This document shows, one piece after another, positions 23,336 through 31,883 of a stretch of DNA of 37,665 bases. The position numbers and the translations under genes are program-made. The DNA is taken from NCBI GenBank assembly GCA_004558185.1, contig SFDP01000026.1, forward strand, positions 1-37,665. Direction: 5' to 3'. Below the pieces are notes generated by a model. The model ran no database searches and had not been told where the DNA came from. It saw only the letters and a list, made by a program, of their open reading frames with translations. The DNA comes from Lachnospiraceae bacterium. Lineage in GTDB: Bacteria > Bacillota > Clostridia > Lachnospirales > Lachnospiraceae. The first letter of the stretch is position 1; every line of letters starts with the position of its first letter.

Positions 23336-24118
23336 ATGAATATCAATGTATTACAAGGGGTTCTCCTCCCCTTTTTAGGCACCTCCCTGGGTGCAGCCTG
23401 TGTATTCTTTTTAAGAGGAGAGATGAACAAGGGTCTGCAAAGAGGAACGACAGGATTTGCCGCCGGGGTCATGGTGGCTGCCAGTGTGTGGAGCCTTTTA
23501 ATTCCTTCGATGGATCATGCAGAAGGGATGGGAAAGCTGGCCTTTATTCCCGCTGTTTTCGGTTTTTTGTTGGGCATGGGCTTTCTCCTTCTTCTGGATA
23601 CGATAACACCTCATATGCATATCAACCAGAATACGGCAGAGGGACCCAAGAGTAATTTGTCCAAGACCACTATGCTTTTATTTGCCGTAACCTTACATAA
23701 CATTCCGGAGGGAATGGCGGTAGGTGTGGTCTATGCCGGCTGGATAACCGGAGAGGTAGAAATCAGCGCCATGGCAGCCTTTACTCTGGCTCTGGGAATA
23801 GCTCTTCAGAACTTTCCCGAGGGTGCTATTATTTCCATGCCCCTTGCAGGGAAGGGGATGAAAAAGAGTAAGGCCTGTGGATTGGGAATTCTGTCCGGTA
23901 TAGTAGAGCCTATAGCAGCAGCCATCACCATTTTACTGTCTGCATATATTGTTCCCATCTTACCCTATCTGCTCAGCTTTGCAGCAGGTGCCATGATTTA
24001 TGTAGTGGTGGAGGAGCTGATTCCGGAGATGTCGGAAGGGGAGCATTCCAATCTGGGAACCATTGCCTTTGCCATAGGCTTCAGCCTGATGATGGTGCTG
24101 GATGTGGTGTTGGGATAA
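23336..24118 (+). CDS. ZIP-family metal transporter (GufA-like)
   Basis: A 260-residue membrane protein with about eight helices and the two metal-site motifs of the family, HNIPEG and NFPEG, in successive helices. ZIP proteins of this subfamily import zinc and related divalent metals into the cytoplasm. The gene is monocistronic, with its own promoter and a bidirectional terminator shared with ppdK. It is the only apparent zinc importer here, opposite in direction of transport to the ATPase at 5956-7869. No regulator-binding palindrome is evident at its promoter. Confidence 0.9.
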   Translation: MNINVLQGVLLPFLGTSLGAACVFFLRGEMNKGLQRGTTGFAAGVMVAASVWSLLIPSMDHAEGMGKLAFIPAVFGFLLGMGFLLLLDTITPHMHINQNTAEGPKSNLSKTTMLLFAVTLHNIPEGMAVGVVYAGWITGEVEISAMAAFTLALGIALQNFPEGAIISMPLAGKGMKKSKACGLGILSGIVEPIAAAITILLSAYIVPILPYLLSFAAGAMIYVVVEELIPEMSEGEHSNLGTIAFAIGFSLMMVLDVVLG

Positions 24119-24145
24119 AAAGAAAGAAGGATACCATTGAAAAAC

Positions 24146-24178
24146 CCCTCTGCTGTTTGATCAGCAGAGGGATTTTTT
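24146..24178. terminator. Bidirectional terminator between ZIP gene and ppdK
   Basis: CCCTCTGCTG 24146-24155 and CAGCAGAGGG 24162-24171 form a perfect 10-bp stem, with ATTTTTT to the right on the plus strand and GTTTTTC after the stem on the minus strand. It serves the two convergent genes. Confidence 0.88.
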
Positions 24179-24195
24179 GATGCAGATTCCAGGGC

Positions 24196-26832
24196 TTATT
24201 TTCTGCCGGCCTTGATCGCAGCCTGCGCTGCTGCCAGGCGTGCAATGGGTACACGGAAGGGTGAGCAGGAAACGTAGTCCAGACCTACATTGTGGCAAAA
24301 TTCAACACTGGTAGGGTCTCCGCCGTGCTCGCCACAGATTCCCAGACCCAGGGAAGGATTAACTTTGCGCCCATCCTCAGAGGCGAGCCTGATCAGTCTT
24401 CCTACACCGTTATGATCCAAATGGGCGAAGGGATCACTTTCATAAATCTTTTGTTCATAGTAGTAGTTCAGGAATTTTCCTGCATCATCACGGCTGAAAC
24501 CGAAGGTCATCTGGGTCAGATCATTGGTACCGAAGCTGAAAAAGTCAGCAGCCTTTGCAATTTCACCGGCAGTAAGAGCCGCACGGGGAATCTCGATCAT
24601 GGTACCTACTTCGTATTTCATATCGGAACCAGCCGCAGCAATCAGTTCATCAGCAGTCTTTACAACTACCTCTTTGACGAATTTCAACTCCTTCACATCA
24701 CCAACTAAAGGAATCATAATATGAGGAACGATTGCTTTTCCGGTTTCCTTAGAAACGTTCAGGGCTGCTTTGATTACTGCCTGAGTCTGCATCTCGGCGA
24801 TTTCCGGGTAGGAAACGGCAAGACGGCAGCCACGGTGCCCCATCATCGGGTTAAATTCGTGCAGACCTTCAATAACATCCTTCAATTCCTGAACGGATAT
24901 GGACAGCTCTTTAGCTAAATCCACAATATCCTCTTCCTTGGTAGGCAGGAATTCATGCAGCGGAGGATCCAGATAACGAATGGTCATGGGATGATCCCCC
25001 ATAATCCGATACATGGCTTCAAAGTCACTCTGCTGATAAGGCTCAATCTTTGCCAGAGCCGCCTTACGGGCTTCAACGGTGCGGGCAACGATCATTTCAC
25101 GAACTGCCTTAATCCGGCTTTCCTCAAAGAACATATGCTCTGTACGGCATAAGCCAATACCCTCTGCACCGAATTCTACAGCCTGTGCTGCATCTCTTGG
25201 GTTATCTGCATTTGCCAGTACCTTTAGGGTACGAGCCCGGTCAGCCCATGCCATGAAACGGCCAAAGTCACCGGAAATGGAAGCGGCAACCGTAGGGATA
25301 GCCTCTCCGTAAATATTACCGGTAGAGCCATTAAGGGAAATCCAATCCCCTTCATTATAGGTCTTTCCTGCAAGAGTAAAGCATTTTTTATCATAATCTA
25401 CAGCAATTTCACCACAGCCGGATACACAGCAGGTTCCCATACCCCGGGCAACCACTGCTGCATGACTGGTCATACCACCGCGAACGGTGAGAATACCCTG
25501 GGCAGCCACCATACCTTCAATATCCTCAGGACTGGTTTCCAGACGTACTAAAATTACCTTAGGCATTCTGCCGCTTTCTACAGCCTCCTTTGCTTCCTCG
25601 GCGGTAAAAACTACCTGACCGCAGGCAGCGCCGGGAGAAGCAGGCAGACCCTTGCCAATAGGAGCAGCCGCTGCCAGCTTATCTTTGTCAAACTGAGGAT
25701 GAAGTAAGCTGTCCAATTGGTTGGGCTCTACGCGTAAAACGGCCTCTTCCTCCGTAATCATTCCCTCGTCTACCAAATCCACAGCGATTTTCAGTGCAGC
25801 CTGTGCAGTACGCTTACCATTCCGTGTCTGGAGCATATAGAGCTTGCCGTTCTCAATGGTAAATTCCATATCCTGCATATCCCGGTAATGAGCCTCAAGA
25901 CGGTTGGCAATTTCCACGAACTGATCATATACATCGGGCATCTGTTCTTTCAGATGGCTGATGGGGAAGGGAGTACGAATACCGGCAACCACATCCTCAC
26001 CCTGTGCATTAATCAGGTATTCACCCATCAATACCTTTTCTCCGGTAGAAGGATCACGGGTGAAAGCAACACCGGTTCCGGAGGTATCACCGGAGTTACC
26101 AAAGGCCATAGCCTGTACATTGACCGCAGTACCCCAGTCGTAGGGAATTTCGTTCATACGGCGATATACGTTGGCACGGGGATTATCCCAGGAACGGAAT
26201 ACGGCTTTTACGGCTTCGATCAATTGTTCCCTGGGATCGGAGGGGAAATCTCTTCCCATTTTTTCCTGATAAAGGGACTTGAACTTGATGACCAGTGCCT
26301 TCAAATCCTCAGCATCCAGGTCTACATCCTGAGTGACCCCTTTTGCCTCCTTCATTTCATCGATGATTTTCTCGAAATCACTTTTGGACATCTCCATAAC
26401 GACATCAGAGAACATCTGCACGAAACGGCGGTAGGAGTCATAGGCAAAACGAGGATTGCCGGTCAGCTTTGCCAGGCCTTCTACCGATTCATCATTCAGT
26501 CCAAGATTCAGAATAGTGTCCATCATGCCCGGCATGGAAGCACGGGACCCGGAACGGACAGAAACCAGAAGCGGATTGCTGACATCTCCAAACTTCTTGC
26601 CTACAATGTCTTCCATTTTTCCAATGTACTCATAGATCTGTGCCATGATTTCATCATTAATCTGACGTCCGTCATTGTAGTATTGAGTGCAGGCTTCAGT
26701 GCTGATGGTAAAACCCTGAGGAACGGGCATTCCTGCATTGGTCATCTCTGCCAGATTGGCACCCTTTCCGCCCAGAATTTCGCGCATATCCTTGTTGCCC
26801 TCGGTGAAAAGGTACAGGTATTTCTTGCTCAT
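24196..26832 (-). CDS. ppdK: Pyruvate phosphate dikinase
   Basis: An 878-residue enzyme of full length that interconverts pyruvate, ATP and phosphate with PEP, AMP and pyrophosphate. It has the N-terminal nucleotide-binding domain (GGKGANLAEM near the start), the phosphohistidine domain with catalytic His457 in GGMTSHAAVVARG, and the C-terminal TIM-barrel PEP/pyruvate domain (GTNDLTQ, GICGEHGGDP). GGGGAGG on the minus strand precedes the ATG. In anaerobic Firmicutes it works in glycolysis or gluconeogenesis with pyrophosphate, together with malic enzyme, whose gene is about 3.4 kb away. An extended -10 (TGCTATAAT, minus strand, about 26877-26869) is the likely promoter core. Confidence 0.98.
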   Translation of the reverse strand: MSKKYLYLFTEGNKDMREILGGKGANLAEMTNAGMPVPQGFTISTEACTQYYNDGRQINDEIMAQIYEYIGKMEDIVGKKFGDVSNPLLVSVRSGSRASMPGMMDTILNLGLNDESVEGLAKLTGNPRFAYDSYRRFVQMFSDVVMEMSKSDFEKIIDEMKEAKGVTQDVDLDAEDLKALVIKFKSLYQEKMGRDFPSDPREQLIEAVKAVFRSWDNPRANVYRRMNEIPYDWGTAVNVQAMAFGNSGDTSGTGVAFTRDPSTGEKVLMGEYLINAQGEDVVAGIRTPFPISHLKEQMPDVYDQFVEIANRLEAHYRDMQDMEFTIENGKLYMLQTRNGKRTAQAALKIAVDLVDEGMITEEEAVLRVEPNQLDSLLHPQFDKDKLAAAAPIGKGLPASPGAACGQVVFTAEEAKEAVESGRMPKVILVRLETSPEDIEGMVAAQGILTVRGGMTSHAAVVARGMGTCCVSGCGEIAVDYDKKCFTLAGKTYNEGDWISLNGSTGNIYGEAIPTVAASISGDFGRFMAWADRARTLKVLANADNPRDAAQAVEFGAEGIGLCRTEHMFFEESRIKAVREMIVARTVEARKAALAKIEPYQQSDFEAMYRIMGDHPMTIRYLDPPLHEFLPTKEEDIVDLAKELSISVQELKDVIEGLHEFNPMMGHRGCRLAVSYPEIAEMQTQAVIKAALNVSKETGKAIVPHIMIPLVGDVKELKFVKEVVVKTADELIAAAGSDMKYEVGTMIEIPRAALTAGEIAKAADFFSFGTNDLTQMTFGFSRDDAGKFLNYYYEQKIYESDPFAHLDHNGVGRLIRLASEDGRKVNPSLGLGICGEHGGDPTSVEFCHNVGLDYVSCSPFRVPIARLAAAQAAIKAGRK

Positions 26833-26868
26833 TGGTGGTTACCTCCCCATATGTATTTTATGTACAAT

Positions 26869-26877
26869 ATTATAGCA
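26869..26877 (-). promoter_or_regulatory. Extended -10 promoter of ppdK
   Basis: On the minus strand TGCTATAAT is a perfect extended -10 about 40 bases before the ppdK start; no good -35 is present. The rest of the gap up to 27286 holds a family 2 repeat and a long hairpin. Confidence 0.5.
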
Positions 26878-27001
26878 AAAGAAGGCAGGAAATACTAGAA
26901 CAAATGGGGAAAAGGAATGTAAACATTTTTCACTTCTTTGTTTCTTTTGCTGATTATACATTGAAACGGAAAGAAAAAAGTGGTAGATTATATAGAATGA
27001 T

Positions 27002-27191
27002 ACCAGGGTCAAAAGGTCTGAACCCACATGAGCCTGCTCAAATGTGGGTGAATGTCCTTGAGACCCGCCAAAATATGAGCTTAAAAGTGGGAGTAAGCAC
27101 CACGATATGCGAATATTTTGCAGGATTGTGGGAGTACGAAGTACGTAACAATCCGTAGGTATCATAGTTAGGGGCTTTTGATCCTAACATC
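27002..27191. repeat. Family 2 MITE-like repeat, full copy
   Basis: A roughly 190-bp element with inverted ends: GGGTCAAAAG 27006-27015 on the left and CTTTTGATCC 27175-27184 on the right (9 of 10 complementary). Inside is the hairpin ACCCACAT 27022-27029 with ATGTGGGT 27042-27049. The right 47 bases match 9071-9117 with two differences. No transposase is encoded, so it is a non-autonomous element or a structured repeat. Chance ORFs cross it. Confidence 0.75.
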
Positions 27192-27210
27192 GTATAAATG
27201 TAAAAAGTTC

Positions 27211-27249
27211 TTTAGACACCTGTATCATAGAATGATGCAGGTGTCTAAA
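27211..27249. repeat. 18-bp near-perfect inverted repeat before the hemerythrin gene
   Basis: TTTAGACACCTGTATCAT 27211-27228 pairs with ATGATGCAGGTGTCTAAA 27232-27249 (one G-U) around three bases. It lies 38 bases before the start at 27287. A short T-run would follow on the minus strand, but no minus gene ends here, so it may be an orphan terminator or a leader structure. Confidence 0.65.
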
Positions 27250-27286
27250 AAATGAAGAAGAATACAGCAAAACCGGGAGAGAAGGT

Positions 27287-28198
27287 ATGGGAAGCAGCGT
27301 ATTTAATGATAAAAAGATGAAAATTATGTGGGATAACCGTTATAATCTGGGGGTGGAAGAAATTGACAAAGAGCATCAACAGCTGTTTGCGATTATCCGT
27401 AAGATTGTGGGATTAGTAGAAAACGGAGAAGAACGAAAAGCTCAGCACGCCTGTAGGGAAGGGGTAAAATTTTTTAAAAACTATACGATAATCCACTTTG
27501 CCCATGAGGAAAACTTTATGAGCTCATTAAATTATGGTGGGTATGAAAGACATAAAAAAATTCATGATGATTTGAAAAAGAAGATTTTACCGGCCATGGA
27601 GGAGGAACTGGAGAAGAATAATTATGATGCGGAGTCGGTGAGACATTTTCTGGGAATCTGTACAGCCTGGCTGACTACACATATCAAGGTAGAGGATCAG
27701 GCAATCCTGAACCGTGAAGTGGGAAAAAGAATGCAGGTGGAAGCCGGAAGTCTGGAACTCAGGTTTGAGAAGGCTTTGTTGAAAATTGTTCATGAGATGT
27801 ATGACTTGGAAATAGAGCCAATCAGCGAGCATTATACAGGCTGGGATTTTGGCAGGGCAATATTCCATGAATTGATTTTTGCGGATGAGAAGGGAGAAAT
27901 AACACATATTATTTTTGCTCTTGAACAAAAATTGATTTTTTCTCTTGCCCAAAAGCAATTGGGAATTGAAGCCGACAAGATGAATGCCTTTCTGCTGGGA
28001 GCAGTGAAAGAGATCCTTCGGGGACTGGGAAATCAGATCGGCTTCTATCTGGAACTGGAGGATCAATTTAAAAGCCGCAGCGGAGTCATGCTGAGTACCG
28101 GCGAAATTGCAGAAATTTTCAACAAGCGGACCATTCACTACAGTAAGCTGTTCAGAACCGATATGGGAAATTTTGCCTGCAGCGTCTATACACGATAA
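27287..28198 (+). CDS. Bacteriohemerythrin-domain protein with a second C-terminal domain
   Basis: A 303-residue cytoplasmic protein. Residues about 12-145 form a bacteriohemerythrin with the full di-iron ligand set in order: His30 in DKEH, His and Glu in IIHFAHEENFM, the two His in HKKIH, and His/Asp in HIKVED. It should bind O2 or NO reversibly. The remaining 150 residues are a separate alpha/beta domain resembling CheX/CheC-like proteins (KEILRGLGN), with the usual catalytic Asn apparently absent, so this assignment is tentative. It may sense oxygen or protect iron enzymes in an anaerobe. The rarA gene follows after 24 bases. Confidence 0.8.
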   Translation: MGSSVFNDKKMKIMWDNRYNLGVEEIDKEHQQLFAIIRKIVGLVENGEERKAQHACREGVKFFKNYTIIHFAHEENFMSSLNYGGYERHKKIHDDLKKKILPAMEEELEKNNYDAESVRHFLGICTAWLTTHIKVEDQAILNREVGKRMQVEAGSLELRFEKALLKIVHEMYDLEIEPISEHYTGWDFGRAIFHELIFADEKGEITHIIFALEQKLIFSLAQKQLGIEADKMNAFLLGAVKEILRGLGNQIGFYLELEDQFKSRSGVMLSTGEIAEIFNKRTIHYSKLFRTDMGNFACSVYTR

Positions 28199-28222
28199 TG
28201 AGGACAGACAGGAAGGAAAAGT

Positions 28223-29548
28223 ATGGATTTATTTGAATATATGCGCCAAAGCAGACAGGAAACGGAAGCGCCGTTGGCAGCCAGACTCAGGCCCAGGTGT
28301 CTGGAGGAGGTAGTGGGGCAGCAGCATATCGTCGGAAGGGATAAGCTGCTGTACCGAGCCATTAAGGCAGATAAAATCAGCTCACTGATTTTTTATGGAC
28401 CTCCCGGAACCGGAAAAACTACGCTGGCCAGGGTGATTGCACAGACGACGAAGGCGGATTTTGTCCAGATCAATGCTACCATAGCAGGAAAAAAGGATAT
28501 GGAGGAGGTCATTGCCAGGGCAAAGAATAATCAGGGAATGTACGGAAAAAAAACGACCCTGTTTATTGATGAGATCCATCGTTTTAACAAAGGGCAGCAG
28601 GACTATCTTTTGCCCTTTGTGGAGGATGGAACCATTGTTCTTATTGGCGCCACCACGGAGAATCCTTTTTTTGAGGTCAATAGCGCTCTTATTTCCCGTT
28701 CCATAATATTTGAGTTAAAACCACTGGAGAAAGAAGAGATCAAGGAGCTGATTGTCCGGGCCGTATACGATAGAGAAAAAGGAATGGGAGCCTATAATGC
28801 GGTGATCGAGGAGGATGCACTGGAGTTTCTGGCAGATATGGCAGGAGGAGATGCAAGGCAGGCTCTGAATGCAGTGGAGCTGGGAGTCATGACCACTGCT
28901 CCCCGGGAGGACGGAAAGATTCATCTAACACTGGAGGTGGCCTCTGAGTGTATTCAAAAGCGGATAATCAAATACGATAAGGGCGGAGATAACCATTATG
29001 ATACGATTTCGGCCTTTATTAAAAGTATGCGCGGCTCAGACCCGGATGCGGCGCTCTACTATCTGGCCAAAATGCTGTACGGGGGAGAAAGCGTTACCTT
29101 TATCGCCAGGCGTATCATGATCTGTGCCTCCGAGGATGTAGGAAATGCAGATCCCCAGGCTCTTCAGGTGGCTGTAGCGGCCTCTCTGGCAGTAGAACGG
29201 GTAGGAATGCCGGAGGCGCAGATTATTCTGGCACAGGCGGTCAGTTATGTAGCAACAGCGCCCAAAAGCAACGCAGCACTGGGGATTTTTGATGCCATGA
29301 GTGAAGTGAAAAAGACGGGTAATCTTAAAATACCCGGGCATTTGCAGGATTCCCACTATAAAGGGTCAGATAAGCTGGGGCATGGAGTGGGTTATAAATA
29401 TGCTCATGATTATAAGAACCACTATGTGAAGCAGCAGTATCTTCCCTATGAATTAACAGGGAAAGAGTTCTATCGGCCGGATGGAAATGGCTACGAGGCC
29501 AAAATCAGGGCACATATGAAGCGCATTCGTCAGGAGGCGGAGGGATAA
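28223..29548 (+). CDS. rarA: Replication-associated recombination protein RarA/MgsA
   Basis: A 441-residue AAA+ ATPase of the clamp-loader-like RarA (MgsA/WRNIP1) family, acting at stalled replication forks. Visible motifs are RPRCLEEVVGQQH, Walker A GPPGTGKT (residues 59-66), Walker B LFIDEIHRF, sensor 1 GATTENP, and the C-terminal tetramerisation region with the family end KGSDKLGHGVGYKYAHDYKNHYVKQQYLP (positions about 372-400). AGGAAGGAAAA precedes the ATG. It is probably co-transcribed with the hemerythrin-domain gene. A bidirectional hairpin follows. Confidence 0.96.
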   Translation: MDLFEYMRQSRQETEAPLAARLRPRCLEEVVGQQHIVGRDKLLYRAIKADKISSLIFYGPPGTGKTTLARVIAQTTKADFVQINATIAGKKDMEEVIARAKNNQGMYGKKTTLFIDEIHRFNKGQQDYLLPFVEDGTIVLIGATTENPFFEVNSALISRSIIFELKPLEKEEIKELIVRAVYDREKGMGAYNAVIEEDALEFLADMAGGDARQALNAVELGVMTTAPREDGKIHLTLEVASECIQKRIIKYDKGGDNHYDTISAFIKSMRGSDPDAALYYLAKMLYGGESVTFIARRIMICASEDVGNADPQALQVAVAASLAVERVGMPEAQIILAQAVSYVATAPKSNAALGIFDAMSEVKKTGNLKIPGHLQDSHYKGSDKLGHGVGYKYAHDYKNHYVKQQYLPYELTGKEFYRPDGNGYEAKIRAHMKRIRQEAEG

Positions 29549-29586
29549 AAAGGGAGGGAATTTCCAATCAGGAAATCCCTCCTTTT
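29547..29586. terminator. Bidirectional terminator between rarA and the DUF4364 gene
   Basis: The arm 29547-29565 (AAAAAGGGAGGGAATTTCC) pairs with GGAAATCCCTCCTTTT 29571-29586 with small bulges. It lies between convergent genes; A- and T-runs at the stem base serve both directions. Confidence 0.75.
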
Positions 29587-30112
29587 AAAACAGCATTTTG
29601 GTTAAGGTCTCATAAACTTCCTGATTCTTTTTTGACCAGTTATTGCAGATCGAGTCGGCCAATTCAGGAGTAGGAACAGACAGCTTAATCTCTACCAGAA
29701 GGGTCTCACGATCCTTAGCAGAAAGCAGGGCTTCGAAGTCTCCGGCAGTGGTCTTATAATAGTTGGAGGTTACAGAAACCTGATCTCTCAGAGCTAAAGA
29801 ATGCTCCTTAAAATAGGTATCAATATCCTGCTTAACAACATCAGGAATCTCACCCTTGAAGTAGCTGATCGTACTTCTCCCGTCTTCAGTGATTGTGACT
29901 GTGGTTCGATTAAAGGTACTGTGAGTTCGTACCAGGCCGGTTTCTGCCAACTGGCTAAAGGCCTGCTGCAGAGGGAGGTATCCGGTATAGCCTTTATTCA
30001 GAATAAATTCGCTGATCTGTGCCTGAGTCAGAGGGAAATCTACCCGATTCAGCATATAAAGCACAATTAGCTTATAAAGCTCCAAAAATCCCTGGGAAGC
30101 CGAAAAATCCAT
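29585..30112 (-). CDS. DUF4364-family winged-helix protein
   Basis: A 175-residue protein matching the DUF4364 family of Clostridia. Its N-terminal half is a winged helix (ITQAQISEF-like segment LTQAQISEFILNKGYTGY, then FSQLAETGLV and a wing), and the C-terminal half is an alpha/beta domain. Function is unknown, and DNA binding is inferred. It is followed on the minus strand by the shared terminator and lies downstream of the malic enzyme gene, separated by 128 bases with a hairpin. Confidence 0.85.
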   Translation of the reverse strand: MDFSASQGFLELYKLIVLYMLNRVDFPLTQAQISEFILNKGYTGYLPLQQAFSQLAETGLVRTHSTFNRTTVTITEDGRSTISYFKGEIPDVVKQDIDTYFKEHSLALRDQVSVTSNYYKTTAGDFEALLSAKDRETLLVEIKLSVPTPELADSICNNWSKKNQEVYETLTKMLF

Positions 30113-30151
30113 AATTTCTGGTATCCTTTCATTCTATGCTGCAGGAATCAA

Positions 30152-30194
30152 AAGTCAGAAACCGTTCCTTTCTACAGGATAACAGTTCTGACTT
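30152..30194 (-). terminator. Hairpin after the malic enzyme gene
   Basis: AAGTCAGAA 30152-30160 and TTCTGACTT 30186-30194 form a perfect 9-bp stem with a long loop. On the minus strand the tail is TTTTGATTCC, so this is a weak terminator. The DUF4364 gene could still be reached by read-through. Confidence 0.5.
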
Positions 30195-30240
30195 ATTGTC
30201 CCCACATCACTTACATTTTAATACGAGCTTAAAAAACAGA

Positions 30241-31398
30241 TTAGAAAATATGGCTTTTAACTGCCTGGGCAACAACTTCGGCAACCTGGGGATCAAAGGG
30301 CTGCGGCAGAATATTCTCCTCCGTCAGTTCCTCCTCCTTTACCAGCCCGGCTATGGCCAAAGCGGCAGCCAGCTTCATTTCTTCTGTAATCTGTTTGGCT
30401 CTTCCTTCCAGAGCACCCTTAAAAATACCGGGAAAGGCAATAACATTATTCACCTGATTGGGGAAATCACTTCTTCCGGTTCCTACTACCTTTGCTCCGG
30501 CAGCCTTGGCCAGATCGGGCATAATCTCCGGAACAGGATTTGCCATGGCAAAAAGAATGGCATCTGAATGCATGGAGGAAACCATTTCCGAAGAAACAAT
30601 ACCGGGAGCTGATACACCGATAAAAATGTCAGCATTCCTCATGGCCTGGGCCAGATTACCCGTTTCCTGTCCGGGGTTAGTGAGCTGAGCCATCTTTTCC
30701 TGCATCCAGTTAAGTCCTGCAGTAGAGCGGGAGATAATCCCTGATTTATCGCACATAATTACGTTGGAAAAGCCATAAGTCAGTAAAAGTCTGGTAATGG
30801 CAACACCTGCACTGCCTGCACCATTTACCACCACCTTGCAGTCTTCCTTTTCCTTTCCGACTACCTTCAAAGCGTTGATGATTCCGGCCAGTACCACAAT
30901 GGCAGTACCATGCTGATCATCATGAAATACGGGAATATCTAAAGCAGCCTTCAGCCGTTCTTCAATTTCAAAACACCGGGGAGCACTGATGTCCTCCAAA
31001 TTGATGCCGCCAAAGCCTGGGGCAAGCCAGGTTACTGCTTTAATAATTTCTTCTGTATCCTGTGTATCCAGACAGATGGGTACGGCATTGACATTGCCAA
31101 ACTCTTTAAATAAAACAGCCTTGCCCTCCATAACCGGCATAGCGGCATAGGGTCCGATATTTCCCAGCCCCAGAACAGCGCTTCCATCACTGACTACGGC
31201 TACGGTATTGGCCTTTATGGTATAGGTATAGGCCGCCTCCTTATCCTGGGAAATGACCTTACAGGGCTCGGCAACTCCGGGAGTATAGGCCAGAGCCAGA
31301 TCCTCTCTGGATTTTACCTGTGCCTTGGAATGGGTTTCCAGCTTTCCATTCCATTCCTGATGCAGTTTTAATGCCTTCTCGTTTATCGTTAAGCTCAT
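30241..31398 (-). CDS. NAD(P)-dependent malic enzyme
   Basis: A 385-residue short-form malic enzyme that decarboxylates malate to pyruvate. Motifs visible are LAYTPGVAEPC with the catalytic Tyr region, the GLGNIGPYAAMPVMEGKAVL segment with a catalytic Lys, the metal-binding PVFHDDQHGTA, and the Rossmann motif VVNGAGSAGVA. GAGGT on the minus strand precedes the ATG. With ppdK it can link the C4 acid, pyruvate and PEP pools. A family 1 repeat (31446-31598) sits 47 bases upstream and reads toward it. Confidence 0.96.
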   Translation of the reverse strand: MSLTINEKALKLHQEWNGKLETHSKAQVKSREDLALAYTPGVAEPCKVISQDKEAAYTYTIKANTVAVVSDGSAVLGLGNIGPYAAMPVMEGKAVLFKEFGNVNAVPICLDTQDTEEIIKAVTWLAPGFGGINLEDISAPRCFEIEERLKAALDIPVFHDDQHGTAIVVLAGIINALKVVGKEKEDCKVVVNGAGSAGVAITRLLLTYGFSNVIMCDKSGIISRSTAGLNWMQEKMAQLTNPGQETGNLAQAMRNADIFIGVSAPGIVSSEMVSSMHSDAILFAMANPVPEIMPDLAKAAGAKVVGTGRSDFPNQVNNVIAFPGIFKGALEGRAKQITEEMKLAAALAIAGLVKEEELTEENILPQPFDPQVAEVVAQAVKSHIF

Positions 31399-31445
31399 GT
31401 GATTTACCTCGTCATGTATGATAGACAGTTATCCTTATTTATTGA

Positions 31446-31598
31446 GTAACTAATCAGAACCCCATTCGCAAAATTGCTGCCTGGCAGCTTTCCTTTTGCT
31501 CATGTGGTTACTTCGCCATATAAATGTTCAATGATATGTCTATCCATGCAAGCAGGATGTTCATTTCATTGAAAATTTGCATGGCTCTGAATAGTTAC
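31446..31598 (-). repeat. Family 1 intergenic repeat, copy 3 (upstream of malic enzyme)
   Basis: Ends GTAACTAATCAGA (31446-31458) and TCTGAATAGTTAC (31586-31598) are inverted repeats with one mismatch. On the minus strand the first hairpin is TTCAATGA/TCATTGAA, with no sequence similarity to the corresponding hairpin of copies 1 and 2, yet a stem is kept. The ATGGCGAAGTAACCACATGA block and GCTGC/GCAGC stem follow. The micro-ORF at 31503-31450 (minus) reads MSKRKAARQQFCEWGSD. The rest of the gap to 31817 is AT-rich with possible -10 hexamers at 31677 and 31773. Confidence 0.85.
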
Positions 31599-31676
31599 AA
31601 ATAGCAAATAATACTCTAACATCATAGCTTAATTATTTTTTTGAATCAAGCCCTTTCTATTTTGAACAAAGTAGTG

Positions 31677-31682
31677 TATAAT
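31677..31682 (+). promoter_or_regulatory. Possible promoter for the rho region
   Basis: TATAAT at 31677-31682 with a weak TTTCTA at 31654-31659 (17-base spacer). A second TATAAT at 31773-31778 also lacks a good -35. Either could drive rho and its leader. Confidence 0.4.
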
Positions 31683-31817
31683 GCTAAAAGAAATCTAAGA
31701 ACCAGTCTTTAAGGATGGAATACAGAATACATAGGATACAATTCGTATCAGAACCCCCCTGTTTTATTATCGTATAATTGAGCTACCGCAAAATGATGCG
31801 GAAAAATGAGGACAAAC

Positions 31818-31883
31818 ATGAAAAAACAGGCTTTACACAGAGAATTTGTGCAAAGCGTCACAAATTCTGTAATTGCAGAGTGA
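31818..31883 (+). CDS. Possible 21-residue leader peptide upstream of rho
   Basis: The ORF MKKQALHREFVQSVTNSVIA plus Glu and stop has GAGGAC seven bases before its ATG. Its second half overlaps an inverted repeat: AGAATTTGTG 31841-31850 with CACAAATTCT 31859-31868. Translation of the peptide would open this hairpin. E. coli rho has an autoregulated leader with a short ORF, so a similar role is possible, but no homology is claimed. Confidence 0.35.
   Translation: MKKQALHREFVQSVTNSVIAE

Noticed and set aside
25888..26898. 336-codon plus-strand ORF opposite ppdK
   Set aside because: It mirrors a highly conserved enzyme on the other strand and has no recognisable domain or start signal.
26832..27165. 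108-codon ORFs on both strands over the ppdK upstream region
   Set aside because: They run through the promoter and the family 2 repeat, and have no ribosome binding site or motif.
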